DNA of 64,000 nt from Fremontodendron californicum (taxonomy: Eukaryota > Streptophyta > Magnoliopsida > Malvales > Malvaceae). This document shows, piece after piece, positions 12,373-24,127 of the stretch. The stretch covers positions 40,884,814 to 40,948,813 of the forward strand of contig JAULJL010000002.1 in NCBI GenBank assembly GCA_030761205.1. The letters run 5' to 3'. Within the stretch, counting starts at the first letter, position 1. The number at the start of each line of letters is the position of its first letter. The position numbers were made by a program, and so were the translations under genes. The notes under the pieces were generated by a model. It was not told the DNA's origin. It did not search any database and saw nothing but the letters and a program-made list of their open reading frames with translations.

Positions 12373-14151
12373 CTAAATCTTGCTCTGTTGATACATGGGA
12401 TCAATTTCTTTCTCAATGTTGAAATTTCTTGGGCCTTTAATCCAACCTCCATCAATGGAATCAATAGGGCCATTCAACCCATCATCCAAGAAATCGCCAA
12501 CCCGTTTCACTTTAACCTCCCTTGGCATAACTGGGTACTTCCCAGAGAAGCAAGCATAACAAAAATTTGGAGAATCACTAGCCAACATCTTTTTCAGGCT
12601 ATCTAATGGCAGAAAAGCAAGTGAATCACATCCAATAAACTCTCTAATCTCTTCCACACTCATTCTATTAGATATCAACTCCTCAGGGCTTGGTGTGTCC
12701 ACTCCATAATAACAAGACCCAATAATTGGTGGGCTTGCAATTCTCATGTGAACCTCCTTAGCTCCTGCCTCCTTAATCAACCTAACAATTTTTGAAGATG
12801 TGGTTCCTCTCACAATCGAGTCATCCACGACCACAACCCTCTTACCTTCCAATACACCACGAACTGGTGAAAGCTTAAGCTTCACACCAAAGTCCCTAAT
12901 CTTCTGCGAAGGCTCGATAAAAGTTCTTCCAACATAGTGAGACCTGATCAGCCCTTGCTGAAATGGCACCCCTGCTCTGGCTGCATAACCAAGAGCAGCC
13001 ACCACCCCTGAATCTGGCACCGCAATCACGACATCACAGTCAACGGGAGCCTCAGTAGCAAGTATTTCCCCAAAAACATGCCGTGACTCATAAACAGACC
13101 TTCCGAAAACAACAGAATTAGGCAGAGAAAAATAGATATGCTCAAAAATGCATTGTTTTGGTTCAGGATGGGGCATCAAGCAAACTGATTGAACCCCATC
13201 TTTTTTATCCACCACCAACACTTCACCAGGATACACCTCTCTCTCATATGTTGCCTCAATCAAATCAAGAGCGCATGTCTCAGAGGCAAAAACAACAGCA
13301 CCATTACTCCTCCTTCCCATTACCAAAGGCCTAAATCCAAGGGGGTCACGCACCGCAACAAGCTTATCCTCAGTCGCAAACACCATTGAATAAGCCCCTT
13401 CAAGCTTCTCACAAGCATCAACAATCCTCAAAAAGAAAGACCTAGCCTTTGAAATAGCAATCAAATGAAGTACAACCTCAGTATCAGAACTAGTATTAAA
13501 AATTGAACCATTATCTTCAAGCATAGCTCTCAAAGCGCTATAGTTTACCAAGTTTCCATTGTGTGCAACCCCAACAGACCCAAACCTGTAACCAGCAACA
13601 AAAGGCTGCACATTTTTTAACATAGAAGAACCAGCAGTTGAATACCTAACATGTCCAATAGCCATTTCACCAGGCAATTGATCAAGTTTAGACTCATTAA
13701 ACACTTCAGATACTAAACCAACCCCAGTAACTGATTGAAGAACATTGTTATTCACTGCTACAATACCTGCACCTTCTTGTCCACGATGTTGAAGCGCGTG
13801 GAGAGCCAAATAGCAGAGACGCGAGGCTTCAGGGTCACCAAAGATACCCACAACACCACACTCTTCACGGGGCTTGTCGTCATCATCACTAAAAGAAGAG
13901 ACAAAATCGTCTTCACTTTTGTCTGTTGAAAAGAAGTCAGAGATTGGGTTTTTAGATGAGATTGTAAACTGAGGTTTCTGGGTATGAAAGACAGGTTTGC
14001 AAGGGAAAGAAGAGGGTTTTGGCAGGGTTTTTGGAAACGAAGAAAAGGGTGTTTTTTGAGGTGGGTTCAGAGAAAAAGAGTGGTTTTTGGAGATGGGTTT
14101 TGAGAGAGTTGATGAAGAAGACAAAGAAGAGAGATTGGCGGTGGCTGCCAT
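12373..14151 (-). CDS. Amidophosphoribosyltransferase, chloroplastic (PurF/ATase)
   Basis: A complete intronless gene of 592 residues. The enzyme catalyses the first committed step of de novo purine synthesis: PRPP plus glutamine gives 5-phosphoribosylamine, in the plastid. Residues 1 to about 95 are Ser/Thr-rich with few acidic residues at first, fitting a transit peptide plus an acidic linker. The mature enzyme would start at the nucleophile Cys98 in ECGVVGIFG, after propeptide removal as in PurF enzymes. The Ntn glutaminase domain follows (HRGQEGAG at 122-129, HNGN at 197-200). The PRPP loop VVVVDDSIVRGTT lies at 439-451. Cys334, Cys480, Cys531 and Cys534 fit the 4Fe-4S ligand set of Bacillus-type enzymes. 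Length matches Arabidopsis ASE1-3 and no damage is visible. It lies head-to-head with the ATP-synthase-e-like gene. Confidence 0.97.
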   Translation of the reverse strand: MAATANLSSLSSSSTLSKPISKNHSFSLNPPQKTPFSSFPKTLPKPSSFPCKPVFHTQKPQFTISSKNPISDFFSTDKSEDDFVSSFSDDDDKPREECGVVGIFGDPEASRLCYLALHALQHRGQEGAGIVAVNNNVLQSVTGVGLVSEVFNESKLDQLPGEMAIGHVRYSTAGSSMLKNVQPFVAGYRFGSVGVAHNGNLVNYSALRAMLEDNGSIFNTSSDTEVVLHLIAISKARSFFLRIVDACEKLEGAYSMVFATEDKLVAVRDPLGFRPLVMGRRSNGAVVFASETCALDLIEATYEREVYPGEVLVVDKKDGVQSVCLMPHPEPKQCIFEHIYFSLPNSVVFGRSVYESRHVFGEILATEAPVDCDVVIAVPDSGVVAALGYAARAGVPFQQGLIRSHYVGRTFIEPSQKIRDFGVKLKLSPVRGVLEGKRVVVVDDSIVRGTTSSKIVRLIKEAGAKEVHMRIASPPIIGSCYYGVDTPSPEELISNRMSVEEIREFIGCDSLAFLPLDSLKKMLASDSPNFCYACFSGKYPVMPREVKVKRVGDFLDDGLNGPIDSIDGGWIKGPRNFNIEKEIDPMYQQSKI

Positions 14152-15318
14152 GGATGGTTTCTGTTCAGTTTTAGAAGTTGCCCTTGAAAAGAGGGGAGAA
14201 AGTGAGAGCTAAAAGAAGATGGTTTTAAAGTATAGAGTCTCTCTTTCTAGGCTTCCGGACTTTAGGAGAATCAAAGGGGATATTGAGTGAGGTGGCTTTG
14301 TCACCATGATGTTCTCAATTCAAATTCAATTGAGTTATGTGAATTTTGTTTTGACTAATCTACTTAAACAAATAGTCTTTGTTCAGATTCTAAACTCACT
14401 ATCATTAAGGGAAAAAATCTTAACCTTATTAATAATAATAATAATTATTATTATTATGAAGTTACAAGTAAATAATAATAATTTTTTATAAAGTTATAAG
14501 TATAATGAAACTTATAATCATAATAATTGAATATTATATTTATATCAAAATTATTAAATTAAATTAATATATAAATTCAACATAAAATTATATCAAAACT
14601 TTATACTATTGCATATATGATATATGGCATTGTCCTTTAAGCCTTTAGGTCTAAAGTTTGATTATTATTATTCAACTTTAAAAAGAATTTATGGTCAACC
14701 CTAATTTATGGAGTGGTCCAAAAGATTTGCGTGGGAGGCGGCCAGGGCCATAGTTTAACTGCATAATTATTATATAGACTTTTTTTTGTCAGGTTATTCA
14801 TAGGTCAATTATAATATTATATCATGTCATCGTATTTTTTTATATATTAAATTATTACAAAATTAAAACATAGAACATCATTTATCTTTCATCTTTCTTC
14901 TCTCACTCTCTGTTCTTTACGTCCAATTATTTTATTATATTGTTTTTTCCCATTCAATAACATAATTATTGTTCTTTGAAGTAGAAATAAAAAAGATTAA
15001 ATTCAAATAAATTTTTTTATGAACCCATCTTCCTAAGTATTCAAGGTTTAAGGATGGCATGCGCGGCCCACTAAAACAATAGTAGCCCATGAATGATTTT
15101 AGAAAAGCCCATTCAGATTTCGTCCGAGAAGAACGACCCGAAACGTTGACGTTTGAAGAGAAGCTCCAGAAATATAAAAATAGACTCTACCGCACTCGGT
15201 TAAAACCCCCAAGAGTCCAATAAAATTATAAAATTTCTAGGGCAAGTGCAGACTATTTCTCTTCTAAAATCTCCGTCGCCCAATTTCCCAATCACAGAAA
15301 CCAAAACAAAGCAAAGCG
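14152..15318. other. Divergent intergenic region
   Basis: The 1.17 kb between the two head-to-head genes holds both promoters. It is AT-rich with AAT/ATT microsatellite-like runs near 14430-14480. No gene is seen. Confidence 0.5.
15065..15111. promoter_or_regulatory. Cluster of three site II (TGGGCY) elements
   Basis: GGCCCA at 15065-15070 and AGCCCA at 15084-15089 and 15106-15111 read TGGGCC/TGGGCT on the minus strand. Site II elements are known in promoters of plant nuclear genes for mitochondrial respiratory and ribosomal proteins. They lie 200-255 bases before the ATG of the ATP-synthase-e-like gene. A TATA-like stretch (AATATAAAAATAG) follows near 15171. Function is inferred. Confidence 0.55.
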
Positions 15319-16682
15319 ATGGCGCCGCCTCCTGGACCTTACTCCGGCACCAGCACTCTCGCTCTCGTAATTTCTTTTCCCCCTTTTTCTTTTTTCTTTG
15401 GTTAGATCAAATGCTAAATATATATATATGTAGATAATGGATCTCATTTTCCTTCTTCCTAGTAAAATCATCTAAAATAAGTTTTTTAATTGATTAATTA
15501 TTATTTATGTAATAGGTGGCTCGTGCATCTGCTTTCTCTTTTGGACTCGTTTATGGCAGCATTAAGCTCAAGTACCTCAAGGTAAGTTCATTTAGTGCCT
15601 TTTATTTTAGATTTATCTTCTTCTTTTTTCAATTTCTTTTTGTGTTTGTTTGATTGTAATTTAAGAATGTATTTGGAAATATATGTGATGGAAACTGTTA
15701 ATTTTGATCTGTTTTTTCATGTGGATGGAAAGGGTGTTGCTCATTTTAGCTGCTGCTAAGAGGCATTGTTGTAATGTTTTTATTTTCATTTGTTTTATAT
15801 TTCAAGGTTATTATTAGAATGATAATCTCATGTGTCGCTATGATCAGATGTCAGGAACAGTTGTTTTAGTTGATAAACCCTGCTTGCTTTTGTTGTATTG
15901 GAAACATTTTTTGGGCTACTCACTCTTCTTTCAAACTGCATACTTACAAACATGTGTTGATTGGTAAAAATAATACGGGAGGATTTGAAACATCAATGAT
16001 GTGGTAAAATTCTAGCATCTAATGCTTCTAAAAGATTTGTTTTTGACAACTTGATTTACACTCTAATGCATTTCCATGGATATATAAGATGTTCTATTGG
16101 AGTTCAGACATTTCACTTTAGGATTTATGTTGATAGGTATTGGTTTGTACTTTACATATCCAAGCAATCATTCAGTAAATGGCATGAGAGAAACTCATAG
16201 GTTTTGCTAAAATCTGTAATTGTGAGAATAGGACATGAAACTGTGTTTCATGAATTGTGAGTATAGGTATTGGTTTGTGCTTACATATCCAAGCAATCAT
16301 TCAGTAAATGGTATGAGAGAAACTCATAGGTTTTGCTAAAATCTGCAATTGTGAGTATAGGACATGAAAATGTGTTTCATGAATTGTGAGTGTAGGTATT
16401 GGTTTTTGCTTACATATCCAAGCAATCATTTAGTAAATGGTATGAGAGAAACTCATAGGTTTTGCTAAAATCTGTAATTGTGAGTATAGGACATGAAAAT
16501 GTGTTTCATGAATGGTGGCTTCCCTGTTTTCCTCTCTGAGATATTTTGAGAATAATTTCTGCCTTTGTTTTAGAGATGAGTCAAGACAAACATGAAAAAC
16601 AAATGCTTACTTATTGCTTTACTTTTACCCACAGGCAAAGGCAAATTCTCAAAAGAAAGCTGAAGCAAAGGCTCACCACTGA
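15319..16682 (+). CDS. Small ATP synthase subunit e-like mitochondrial protein
   Basis: Three short exons (15319-15366, 15516-15581, 16635-16682) join in phase 0 to a 53-residue protein, too short for ordinary ORF finding. It starts MAPPPGPYSGTSTLALVAR, has a hydrophobic segment with a GxxxG-like stretch (FSFGLVYGS, about residues 23-31), and ends in a Lys/Ala-rich tail (KAKANSQKKAEAKAHH). I recognise this as the conserved plant family annotated ATP synthase E chain. Subunit e of F1Fo ATP synthase is a small inner-membrane protein with a GxxxG motif involved in dimerisation. The upstream site II cluster fits a mitochondrial role. Intron 2 holds a three-copy tandem repeat. The splice sites and reading frame are clear; the functional name rests on memory of the family. 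Confidence 0.88.
16135..16518 (+). repeat. Three-copy tandem repeat, unit about 129 bp
   Basis: AGGTATTGGTTTGT...CATATCCAAGCAATCATT recurs from 16135, 16265 and 16394, each copy running to a CATGAATTGTGAG-type end. Copies differ at only a few positions. The array lies inside intron 2 of the ATP-synthase-e-like gene. Confidence 0.93.
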
Positions 16683-17980
16683 AGCAGAGGGGTTTTGTTC
16701 ATAGTCGGTTTGCATGAGTGAGTTGAGTTGGATGTAGGAATAATGCATATCAATGGAATTGTACCAGTTTTTCATTTTGGCCTACATCTTTTATGGACCA
16801 TGACATACTTGTCTCTAAATTTTTTTTAGTGTTATCAACTTGGCCATTCAAGTATTATTTTTTCAGTTGTTAATGGCACTATGGATGTTTAGTTTCTGTT
16901 TTGTAGTTAACAATGGGCAAGATGTTGGATGATTATATGCTCCCAGTTCAATGTAATAATTCTGTCACTTTTTGGCTCCCAAAATCAGGTGCATTTTATA
17001 AAATTTGTGTTATAAACCTTAAGAGAAACTCTAGACATGGAAAGAAATGATCCTTGAGCAGAAACATATTTACATGATAAATTCATGAAAATTATCAGTT
17101 TTGAGTGCTCTTAACATCCAGAATCCTCTAACTAGACTAGCATTTAGTGCTAATAAATTGATCATTATATGATTTTTATTGCATAAGAACGAAAAAGTGA
17201 AACAAACAAGGCAAAATTTTGGATAGATTCATGTAGAATGGATGCTTCAGATAATGGCAGTGGCACCAAATGAGAAAGCCTTGCTGCTGTATAGGTTAGG
17301 AAAACCCACACTGCAATACATTAACAAATGCTTCAAACAAGTACTCTTTCATAAACCAACAGCAAAGTAGTTATGCAAAATGGAAAACATGCCTTAAATG
17401 GTGCTGTTGAATGGAAAGTATTGTACAATCTCATCATATATGTGGATGTTCTGAGACGAGTCTAATCATCTTATTATCCTCTGACTCTTCATTTTTGTTG
17501 AAGTACCCGTGTCCGATGCATATCCGAACATGGGTATGGGAATATAATCCTCTAGGGACCCTCCAAATACATAGAAATTTTGAAAAAAATTAAACATACC
17601 CGAGCCGGACACATACTTGTGTCCGACACTGACACCCGAGTCCGAGTAATATAGTTATTATCTACCCAAAACCATCAAGAAACCTGTATCAGAAACCCAA
17701 TATGTTGTAGACCTAAAACAATCAATCTCCATATCCCTGGGACACCATTCTCAAGTATGAGCACTTTAAGTTTCTAAGTTTCAGCACAACAAGGAAGAGG
17801 TTTTCAAAATCCTATTATGAACCCACCAGATTTAACCAAAATGGGTGAAAGAGCCTGGGTTCAAGTAAGAAATCAACCTCAAACACCATTGAGCAAAACT
17901 AAATCCACAAGGAGAAACAAACCTGTAAAAATGACAACTTCATTCTGCCCTCAGGAAATGCTGAGTAAATGAGAAGACAA
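16683..17980. other. Convergent 3' flanks
   Basis: Spacer between the 3' ends of the ATP-synthase-e-like gene and rbfA, with one MITE. No other gene is supported. Confidence 0.5.
17479..17654 (-). mobile_element. CTATGTT-family MITE, copy 4
   Basis: It is flanked by a perfect 8-bp duplication TTATTATC (17471-17478 and 17655-17662). The left end has lost about six bases of the terminal repeat (CTCTGACTC instead of CTATGTTGCTCCGACTC). The right end is GAGTCCGAGTAATATAG. Confidence 0.85.
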
Positions 17981-19434
17981 CTACTTTACGAAAATAATAT
18001 CTTCATCAGGGTCATCACCCTCCCAGTCTCTGTCATCTTGACGTGAAACAGATGATTCAAATTCTTCTTCTTCATCTTCATCTGCCGACATCTTTTTCTC
18101 AGCCTTTATTCTATCTAATATGGCAATTACCTGAAACAGGTTACCAAATCAGTATCAGCTGAGGAGAGAAACATGCTGATGCACTATGTTACTCGGACTC
18201 GGGTGTGAGTGTTGAACACGGGTATGTTTAATTTTTTTCATGATTTTCATGTATTTGGAGGATCCTTGGAAGATCATATCTCCGTACCTATATCCGGATA
18301 TGCGTCGGACACGGATACTTCAAGAAAAATTAAAAATTAAGAGTCGGAACAACATAGCTGATGCAATTAGCCACACTTTTACAGCAACAAACAAGTATAA
18401 TTAACCATCACTACAAACAATAGATTACAAGCACTTACCCTGCTTCCTCTCTCCAGAGATTCATCTTCAATAAAGCGTATCTCTGGCGTAAGCCGCAACT
18501 TCATACGTTTCCCCAGCTCACTTCTAACGTATTTAGCTTTTGACTTCAATCCGGCAAGTGCAATCTCCTTCCCTCTCTCATCACCAAAAACAGATACATA
18601 TACTTTAACAACCTACTATCATGGACAAAAAAAAAAACATGAATTATTCAGTGACAATTTTTTTTATATAAATTCAACCAGCAATGCACTGCAATGTTGT
18701 CTGGAAATGGAGATTTCTCAGTCATCAGTTTGGACATAATGAATCCCTGCCACTTCCTATGTCTTTCCATCATGCCAATGAAATCCACATTTACAAATAT
18801 CAAGAAAAGCATAAACCCTTATAAGTTATAACCCAAATTTTGTTATTACTTTCCTTTCAATCCCAAGTCACCTGAGGATTTATTTTCATTCTTAAATTCT
18901 CCCCCTCCTCAAATTTAGCAACAAAAAGGATTTATTTTCAGAACCTAACACTTAAAACAAACAACAAATTAAACAAAATAACCTACAAAATTTTCTACTT
19001 CATCACAGTTTGTCGAATCAAATGCTGCTACATGGAGAACACAGAAAAAAGAAGTCGCAGAATTCCCTGTAAATGTAAGTATTTTTATGCATATATACAC
19101 AAATGGGCACCTGTAAATCAGCTGAAACTTCAACATCACTTATGGTAGTAAGAGAAGAGAGGTAGCGGTCGGCTCCCAAGGCGGCTTCAGGCAAGACAGC
19201 ATATTGCAACACTTTGTCAGTTAAGAGCATGTCGGAAAGCTCTCTCCTTAGCTGTTTCGCTACCATTTTAACTCTCCTAGGATTGGCCATGCACTTTATG
19301 GTTGCGCCTGTTGTCGGGTTGGTGCGTAGGTGAATATGGGCCGTTGGTTTTGGGGTGGGGAAAGAACGTGGTCTAAGATGGACGGTTGTGATTGGAAGGT
19401 GGTGCTGGTGGTGGTGGAGGAGTACGTCGGGCAT
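17981..19434 (-). CDS. Ribosome-binding factor A, chloroplastic
   Basis: Exons on the minus strand are 19434-19111, 18612-18439 and 18130-17981, all in phase 0, giving 215 residues. RbfA is a KH-fold protein that helps mature the 30S subunit and processes the 16S rRNA 5' end, here in the plastid. The N-terminal ~57 residues are His/Pro/Thr-rich and basic, fitting a transit peptide. The RbfA core begins at NPRRVKMVAKQLRRELSDML, continues with the ISDVEVSADLQ-VVKVYVSVFG strand, and includes the LRLTPEIRFIEDESLERGSR motif just before helix 3. The tail is strongly acidic (DEDEEEEFESS). I chose the ATG at 19434; an in-frame ATG at 19545 would add 37 residues and is less like known family starts. 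Intron 2 carries a MITE. Confidence 0.93.
18184..18357 (+). mobile_element. CTATGTT-family MITE, copy 5 (rbfA intron 2)
   Basis: Begins CTATGTTACTCGGACTC and ends GAGTCGGAACAACATAG. It has a perfect 8-bp duplication CTGATGCA (18176-18183 and 18358-18365). It is one of the best preserved copies. Confidence 0.95.
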
Positions 19435-19619
19435 TGCTACAGGCGATTTTTTGGGTCTCTCTTCTGGTTCTTGAGAGCGTACGAGAGATTGCGGAAGAAA
19501 GCAAAGGAATATCCTTTTGTATAAATATGAGGGGTTTTTGGTCAATTCAAAATGAATTTAAGTTTTTATTTTCACTAGAATTCTGAATTCTTTTCCTGCT
19601 TCACTAGGAATTTTTTTTA

Positions 19620-20940
19620 ATGGTTATAAAATTTTAATTAAATTAATAATCATAAATAAATATAAGTTGAATCATATTTAATAATTATAATTTATTTAAA
19701 TAATTTTTTATATTTTAATATCATAAGTAAATGAATTTGAATTAAAATCAAATCATTATAATAAATTATGCAAAATATGAGATGAATTGAAATATTATAC
19801 AAATACAACATGAGAAAATAATTAAAAATAACATTAATACGATACGAATACATGAACGTCTCAGTATCTATATAAAATGAATTATTAATGTGTAAAAATT
19901 TATATAAATTTATATTTTAAACAAACAATAAAATAACACGAACATATAAATTTTTCTTTAAACAAATTATGTAAAATATGTCATTAATTGAGACACGACA
20001 TGAACACAGAAAATTTTCTCTAAATTGAATCACAATGACAAATTATGCAAAATATGAGATGAATTGAGACACGACACGAACACAACATAAGAAAAATAAT
20101 TAAAGCACAACACGAAAAATAATATGAACACTGCACGAATACACGAATGTGTCAAAATATAAATATACATAAAACAAATTATTAACGTGTAAAAAATTTA
20201 TATAAATTTATAATACTTTACACATACGAAAAAATAAGACGAACATACAAATTTTTATCTGCTGGAGGATTTTTTTAATATTTATAAAATTTTAATTAAA
20301 TTAACAATTATAAATAAATATAAGTTGAATTATATTAAATATTTTTTTATGTTTTAATATCGTAAGTAAATGAATTTAAAGTTAAAATCGAAGAACTACG
20401 ATAAATTATGTAAAATATGAGATGTATTGAGATACGACACAAACACAACATGAGAAAATAATTAAAACACGACATAACACGAAAAATAACATGAACACAA
20501 CACGAATACACGAACGTATCAAAATCTATATAAAATGAATTATTAACGTGTAAAAATTTATATAAATTTGTAACATCTTAAAAACACAAAATAAGAATAC
20601 GAACAAGTAATGAACACACAATTTTTATAAAAAAAATTGAATCACTATAATAAGTTATGAAAAATATGTCATAAATTGAGGCACGACACGAACATACAAA
20701 TTTGTTTATAAATTGAATTATAATAACAAACTATACAAAATATAAAATGAATTGAGACACGACATGAATACAGTATAGAAAAAATAATTAAAACACAACA
20801 CGAAAAATATCATGAACAATACATGAATATACGAACGTGTCAAAATATACATATATTAACGTGTAAAAATTTACATAAATTTATAATACTTTAAATATAT
20901 AAAAAAATAACACGAATACGAACATATAAAATTTTATCAT
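19620..20940. repeat. Degenerate AT-rich direct repeats with ACACGACA motifs
   Basis: A block starting TATAAAATTTTAATTAAATT and containing ATGAGATGAATTGA, ACACGACACGAACAC, AAAATAATTAAAACAC and CGTGTAAAAATTTATATAAA recurs at about 19625-19965 and 20272-20590, with partial copies at 20035-20265 and 20640-20930. Copies are diverged. The same motif set appears near 43690-43920. It may be an old transposon or nested tandem copies; class unknown. Confidence 0.7.
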
Positions 20941-20987
20941 TTTTTTTTCCTCCTCCTCCTTCTCTTTTATTTCTTTCCCCAAAAAAA

Positions 20988-21026
20988 ACACAAAGCTTTA
21001 GGTGTCAACAACTAAAAGCTTTGTGT
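20988..21026. repeat. Short inverted repeat (hairpin)
   Basis: ACACAAAGCTTTAG and CTAAAAGCTTTGTGT form a near-perfect stem with a loop of about 10 bases. No known function. Confidence 0.6.
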
Positions 21027-21900
21027 AGTTAAAAATATAGTATTGTACTAGAATTGACAAATCCGTTCCAGGCCAACCAATATGGGAATTATAATCATTA
21101 ATTCTCATATAAACTTTGAATTAAATTTTATTTTTGGGTTCAGCTTTGTGCATAACTTTTATAAAACTTTCTGAACAACAATAATGTTATTCACTTATCT
21201 TACTCTTATTATCTTATGCTCACACTATGTTAATTCTCTTTTCTTTTTTCCTTCAATGCTTGTGTTAAAGAAATATTCTTTTGGTATATAAGAGAAATTC
21301 AAGGAGAGGGAAAATGCATTCATCTTCAACCTTTAAAACTTCTAAGAGGCTAACAACCATTAAATCAAACTTGGGTAAAAAAAAAGTCTTTTATTCTCTA
21401 TTTATAAGTAATAAAACTATTTTTTTTTCTAAAAAAAAAACCTAAAATCTCTCTTTTTAAAATAATAAAAAAAAAATGTTTAACTTATCTATTTGACTGA
21501 CCAGTTACTCTACCATTTTATTATTATTATTATATATATATATATTTACAAATAAAAGAAAAAGAAAGAAGTCGTTGCAGGGGCAAAATTATTTGTTGCA
21601 ATATTCTATGTCAACATTTTTTATTATTCTATTTTAAAACCATAATATTCCATTATTTCGGCTGGAACATCCCATTTTTCTAATAATCCAAAACAAATAT
21701 AATTCTCCATTATTGCATATCACTTTTTTCACCCTCTTTTCAATAGTTTTAAAATTTTCTTGTTGTTTTCTTTTTTGTATATAAGAGATTATTATTAATC
21801 ATAAATGTGTCTACTCTTGTTAGGGAGAAATTTGGAATTTCAATTTAGTAAGACAAAAGTTTTATATTTTCCATAATGTTATATGTATTTATGTATTTTC

Positions 21901-21903
<3 letters not shown>

Positions 21904-21937
<34 letters not shown>
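21904..21937. repeat. (TA)n microsatellite
   Basis: Uninterrupted TA dinucleotide run of about 34 bases. Confidence 0.95.
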
Positions 21938-21938
<1 letters not shown>

Positions 21939-22323
21939 TAAAGTAACACAAGTTATAATAATGTTTATACAAAAAAAAAAGTTATGAAAATAGAATTGAC
22001 AACTAAAATACTCCAAAAAAAAAAAGTTATGAAACCCAATCATTAAATTTTCTTCATCAAATAAATGTTGTATAAATTGTATAATAATTTATTTTATGTG
22101 CAAATGGTTGGGCATTTGATTAACTCTTAATAAGCCATATCAGTACACTTCTAGGCTGCTTAATTCATCGTATAAACATGTCAATTTAGTGATATTAGTT
22201 AAAGTGTTATTTTTAAAAATAAAAATAAAAATAATATGTTTTTTTAATGCAATAAAATAATGTATTAAATGTATATTTTTAAAAAAATGATAATTAAATA
22301 ATCTTTAACTGGCATTTATAAAT

Positions 22324-23037
22324 AGGGCTGTAAACGAACAGAGCGTTCGATGAACCGTTTGTGAACAGTTCGATTTTTTTTTGTTTATGTTAACTTATTA
22401 AATTAAATAAACGATTTGCACATAATTTTAATTTTCATTTATTAAACGAACCGAGTTCAAAAAGATGTGTGTTTGGTTCGTTTATATTCACGAACAAGCT
22501 CATTTATGGTTCGTTTAAAGCTCGTTTATTAGTTTATTTAAAGCTCGTTTATGTTCGTTTATTGTTCGATAATAATATTATTATTTGTATTTTATTTCTT
22601 ATAATATAATTAATATTATTTTATAACTTCAATTTAATAATTTAATAATAAATTAAATTAAATAAATTTTATATTTTATTATTATTTTTTTAATAATAAT
22701 TTAAAATTGACTTATTCTTTATTTGTTTGTTTGTTAACATTGTTTAGATTTGTTTGTTTATTGTTCATAAACATATTTTTAATTGTTCGCGAACATGTTC
22801 GATTAATGTTTACGAACAAGTTTATTTAATGTTTACGAACAAGTTCATTTAATTTAAATGAACCTGTTCGTGAACATTAAATGAACGAACACGAACACCC
22901 TCAATTTTAAACAAATAGAGCTTGAACACAATTTTAAAATTCTTAACGAATACGAGCCTAACATAAACAAGCTCAAAAATAAATAAACGAACGCAAACAG
23001 AAACCTATTCGTTCAAACTCGATTCATTTACAGCCTT
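22324..23037. mobile_element. hAT-like element, AGGGCTGTAAACGAAC type, degraded
   Basis: The left end AGGGCTGTAAACGAAC and the right end CATTTACAGCCTT are imperfect inverted repeats. The interior is rich in GTTCG/CGAAC motifs (TTCGTTTA, CGAACA), as in plant elements that start with GGGCTGTAAACGA. A clean target duplication is not visible (TTATAAAT on the left, TATAAA on the right). No transposase is encoded. Confidence 0.7.
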
Positions 23038-23675
23038 ATCTATAAACAATTGTTAACCAGATCCTTTACTTATTAGTAATTCAGCAAATGCTCTATCATT
23101 TATTTAATTCTGAATTGTTAAATTCAAACAAATGTAAAATAACAGATGTTATAAATAAATTTAAAGTTGAATTGGATATCTATATTTTTGCAACCACTTT
23201 TATACTATAAAAAAAAAAAAAATCCAAGTGTCAGTCTTATAGAATTTTGTGTAACCAATTTTATATTTATATTAGATAGATAATGCAAGAAGATAAAATA
23301 ATATATTACTCCATTAACTCCATTGACATCCATCCTCTCCTTCACTGGAAATTTCAGGCATCATATTTGTTGATTTTTTTTTTTTTTAAATAAAAATTTA
23401 TCATTGTTATCCCACCATCTTGGGACTTGGGAGGCAGCAGACCTTCAAAAGTTGTCATTTAAGTTGAGATTGATTGCTTGATGATTGGGACGAGGGCTAG
23501 TGGAGGGAAGATGGCTTAACCAGAATCCTTTTCACTATCTATCTAGTTCTTAATACTATAAATTTATTGACCCATTTTCAAATATCAACCCATCAGTAAA
23601 CAGATCTTGGTCCAAAGACGCAGGTAATAAAGGGTCTCGAACTTGAGACATGCAGGGCCGGGCTGGCTCCCAACT

Positions 23676-24127
23676 AGGGTGTAAACGAGACACCTGTGCT
23701 CGCAAGCTACTCGAGTTCGATTCGGAAAAAACTCGAATTCGATTCGGTCATTATCGAGCCGAGCTCGAGCTCGAGCAGCTCGAGCTATCGAGCGAGCCAA
23801 GTTCGAGTATCTTAATACCCGATTCGAGCAGCTCGCGAGCCTAATCGAGTTTTTTTTTATTTATAATATTTGTATTATTAATTTACTATTTTACCCTTAA
23901 TATATATATATACATACTTAAAAACCCTTAATTCGAGCTCGAGCTCGAATATATAAACGAGCCTAATCGAGTCGAGCTCGAATAGTTCGATTTTATCTCG
24001 AGCCGAGCTCGAGCTTAAAAAATGATACTCGATCGAGCTCGAACCGAGCTTCGAGCCTCGAGTTTCGAATCGAGTTCGAGCTCGAGCTTCTCAATATTCG
24101 AGCTCGGCTCGGCTCGATTACAGCCCT
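23676..24127. mobile_element. hAT-like MITE with GAGCTCGAG-rich interior
   Basis: Left end AGGGTGTAAACGAG, right end GATTACAGCCCT. The flanks TCCCAACT (23668-23675) and TCCCAACC (24128-24135) match 7 of 8. The interior is a maze of GAGCTCGAGC palindromes with a central AT-rich part. No transposase. Confidence 0.85.

Larger units (their letters stand above)
19435..22323. other. AT-rich spacer upstream of rbfA
   Basis: No gene is seen. The region is dominated by the degenerate repeat block at 19620-20940, then AT-rich sequence with a TA microsatellite (21904-21937). Confidence 0.5.

Noticed and set aside
19435..19545. In-frame upstream ATG that would lengthen RbfA by 37 residues
   Set aside because: The extension is not RbfA-like, and the ATG at 19434 gives a normal transit-peptide start; it is probably leader sequence.
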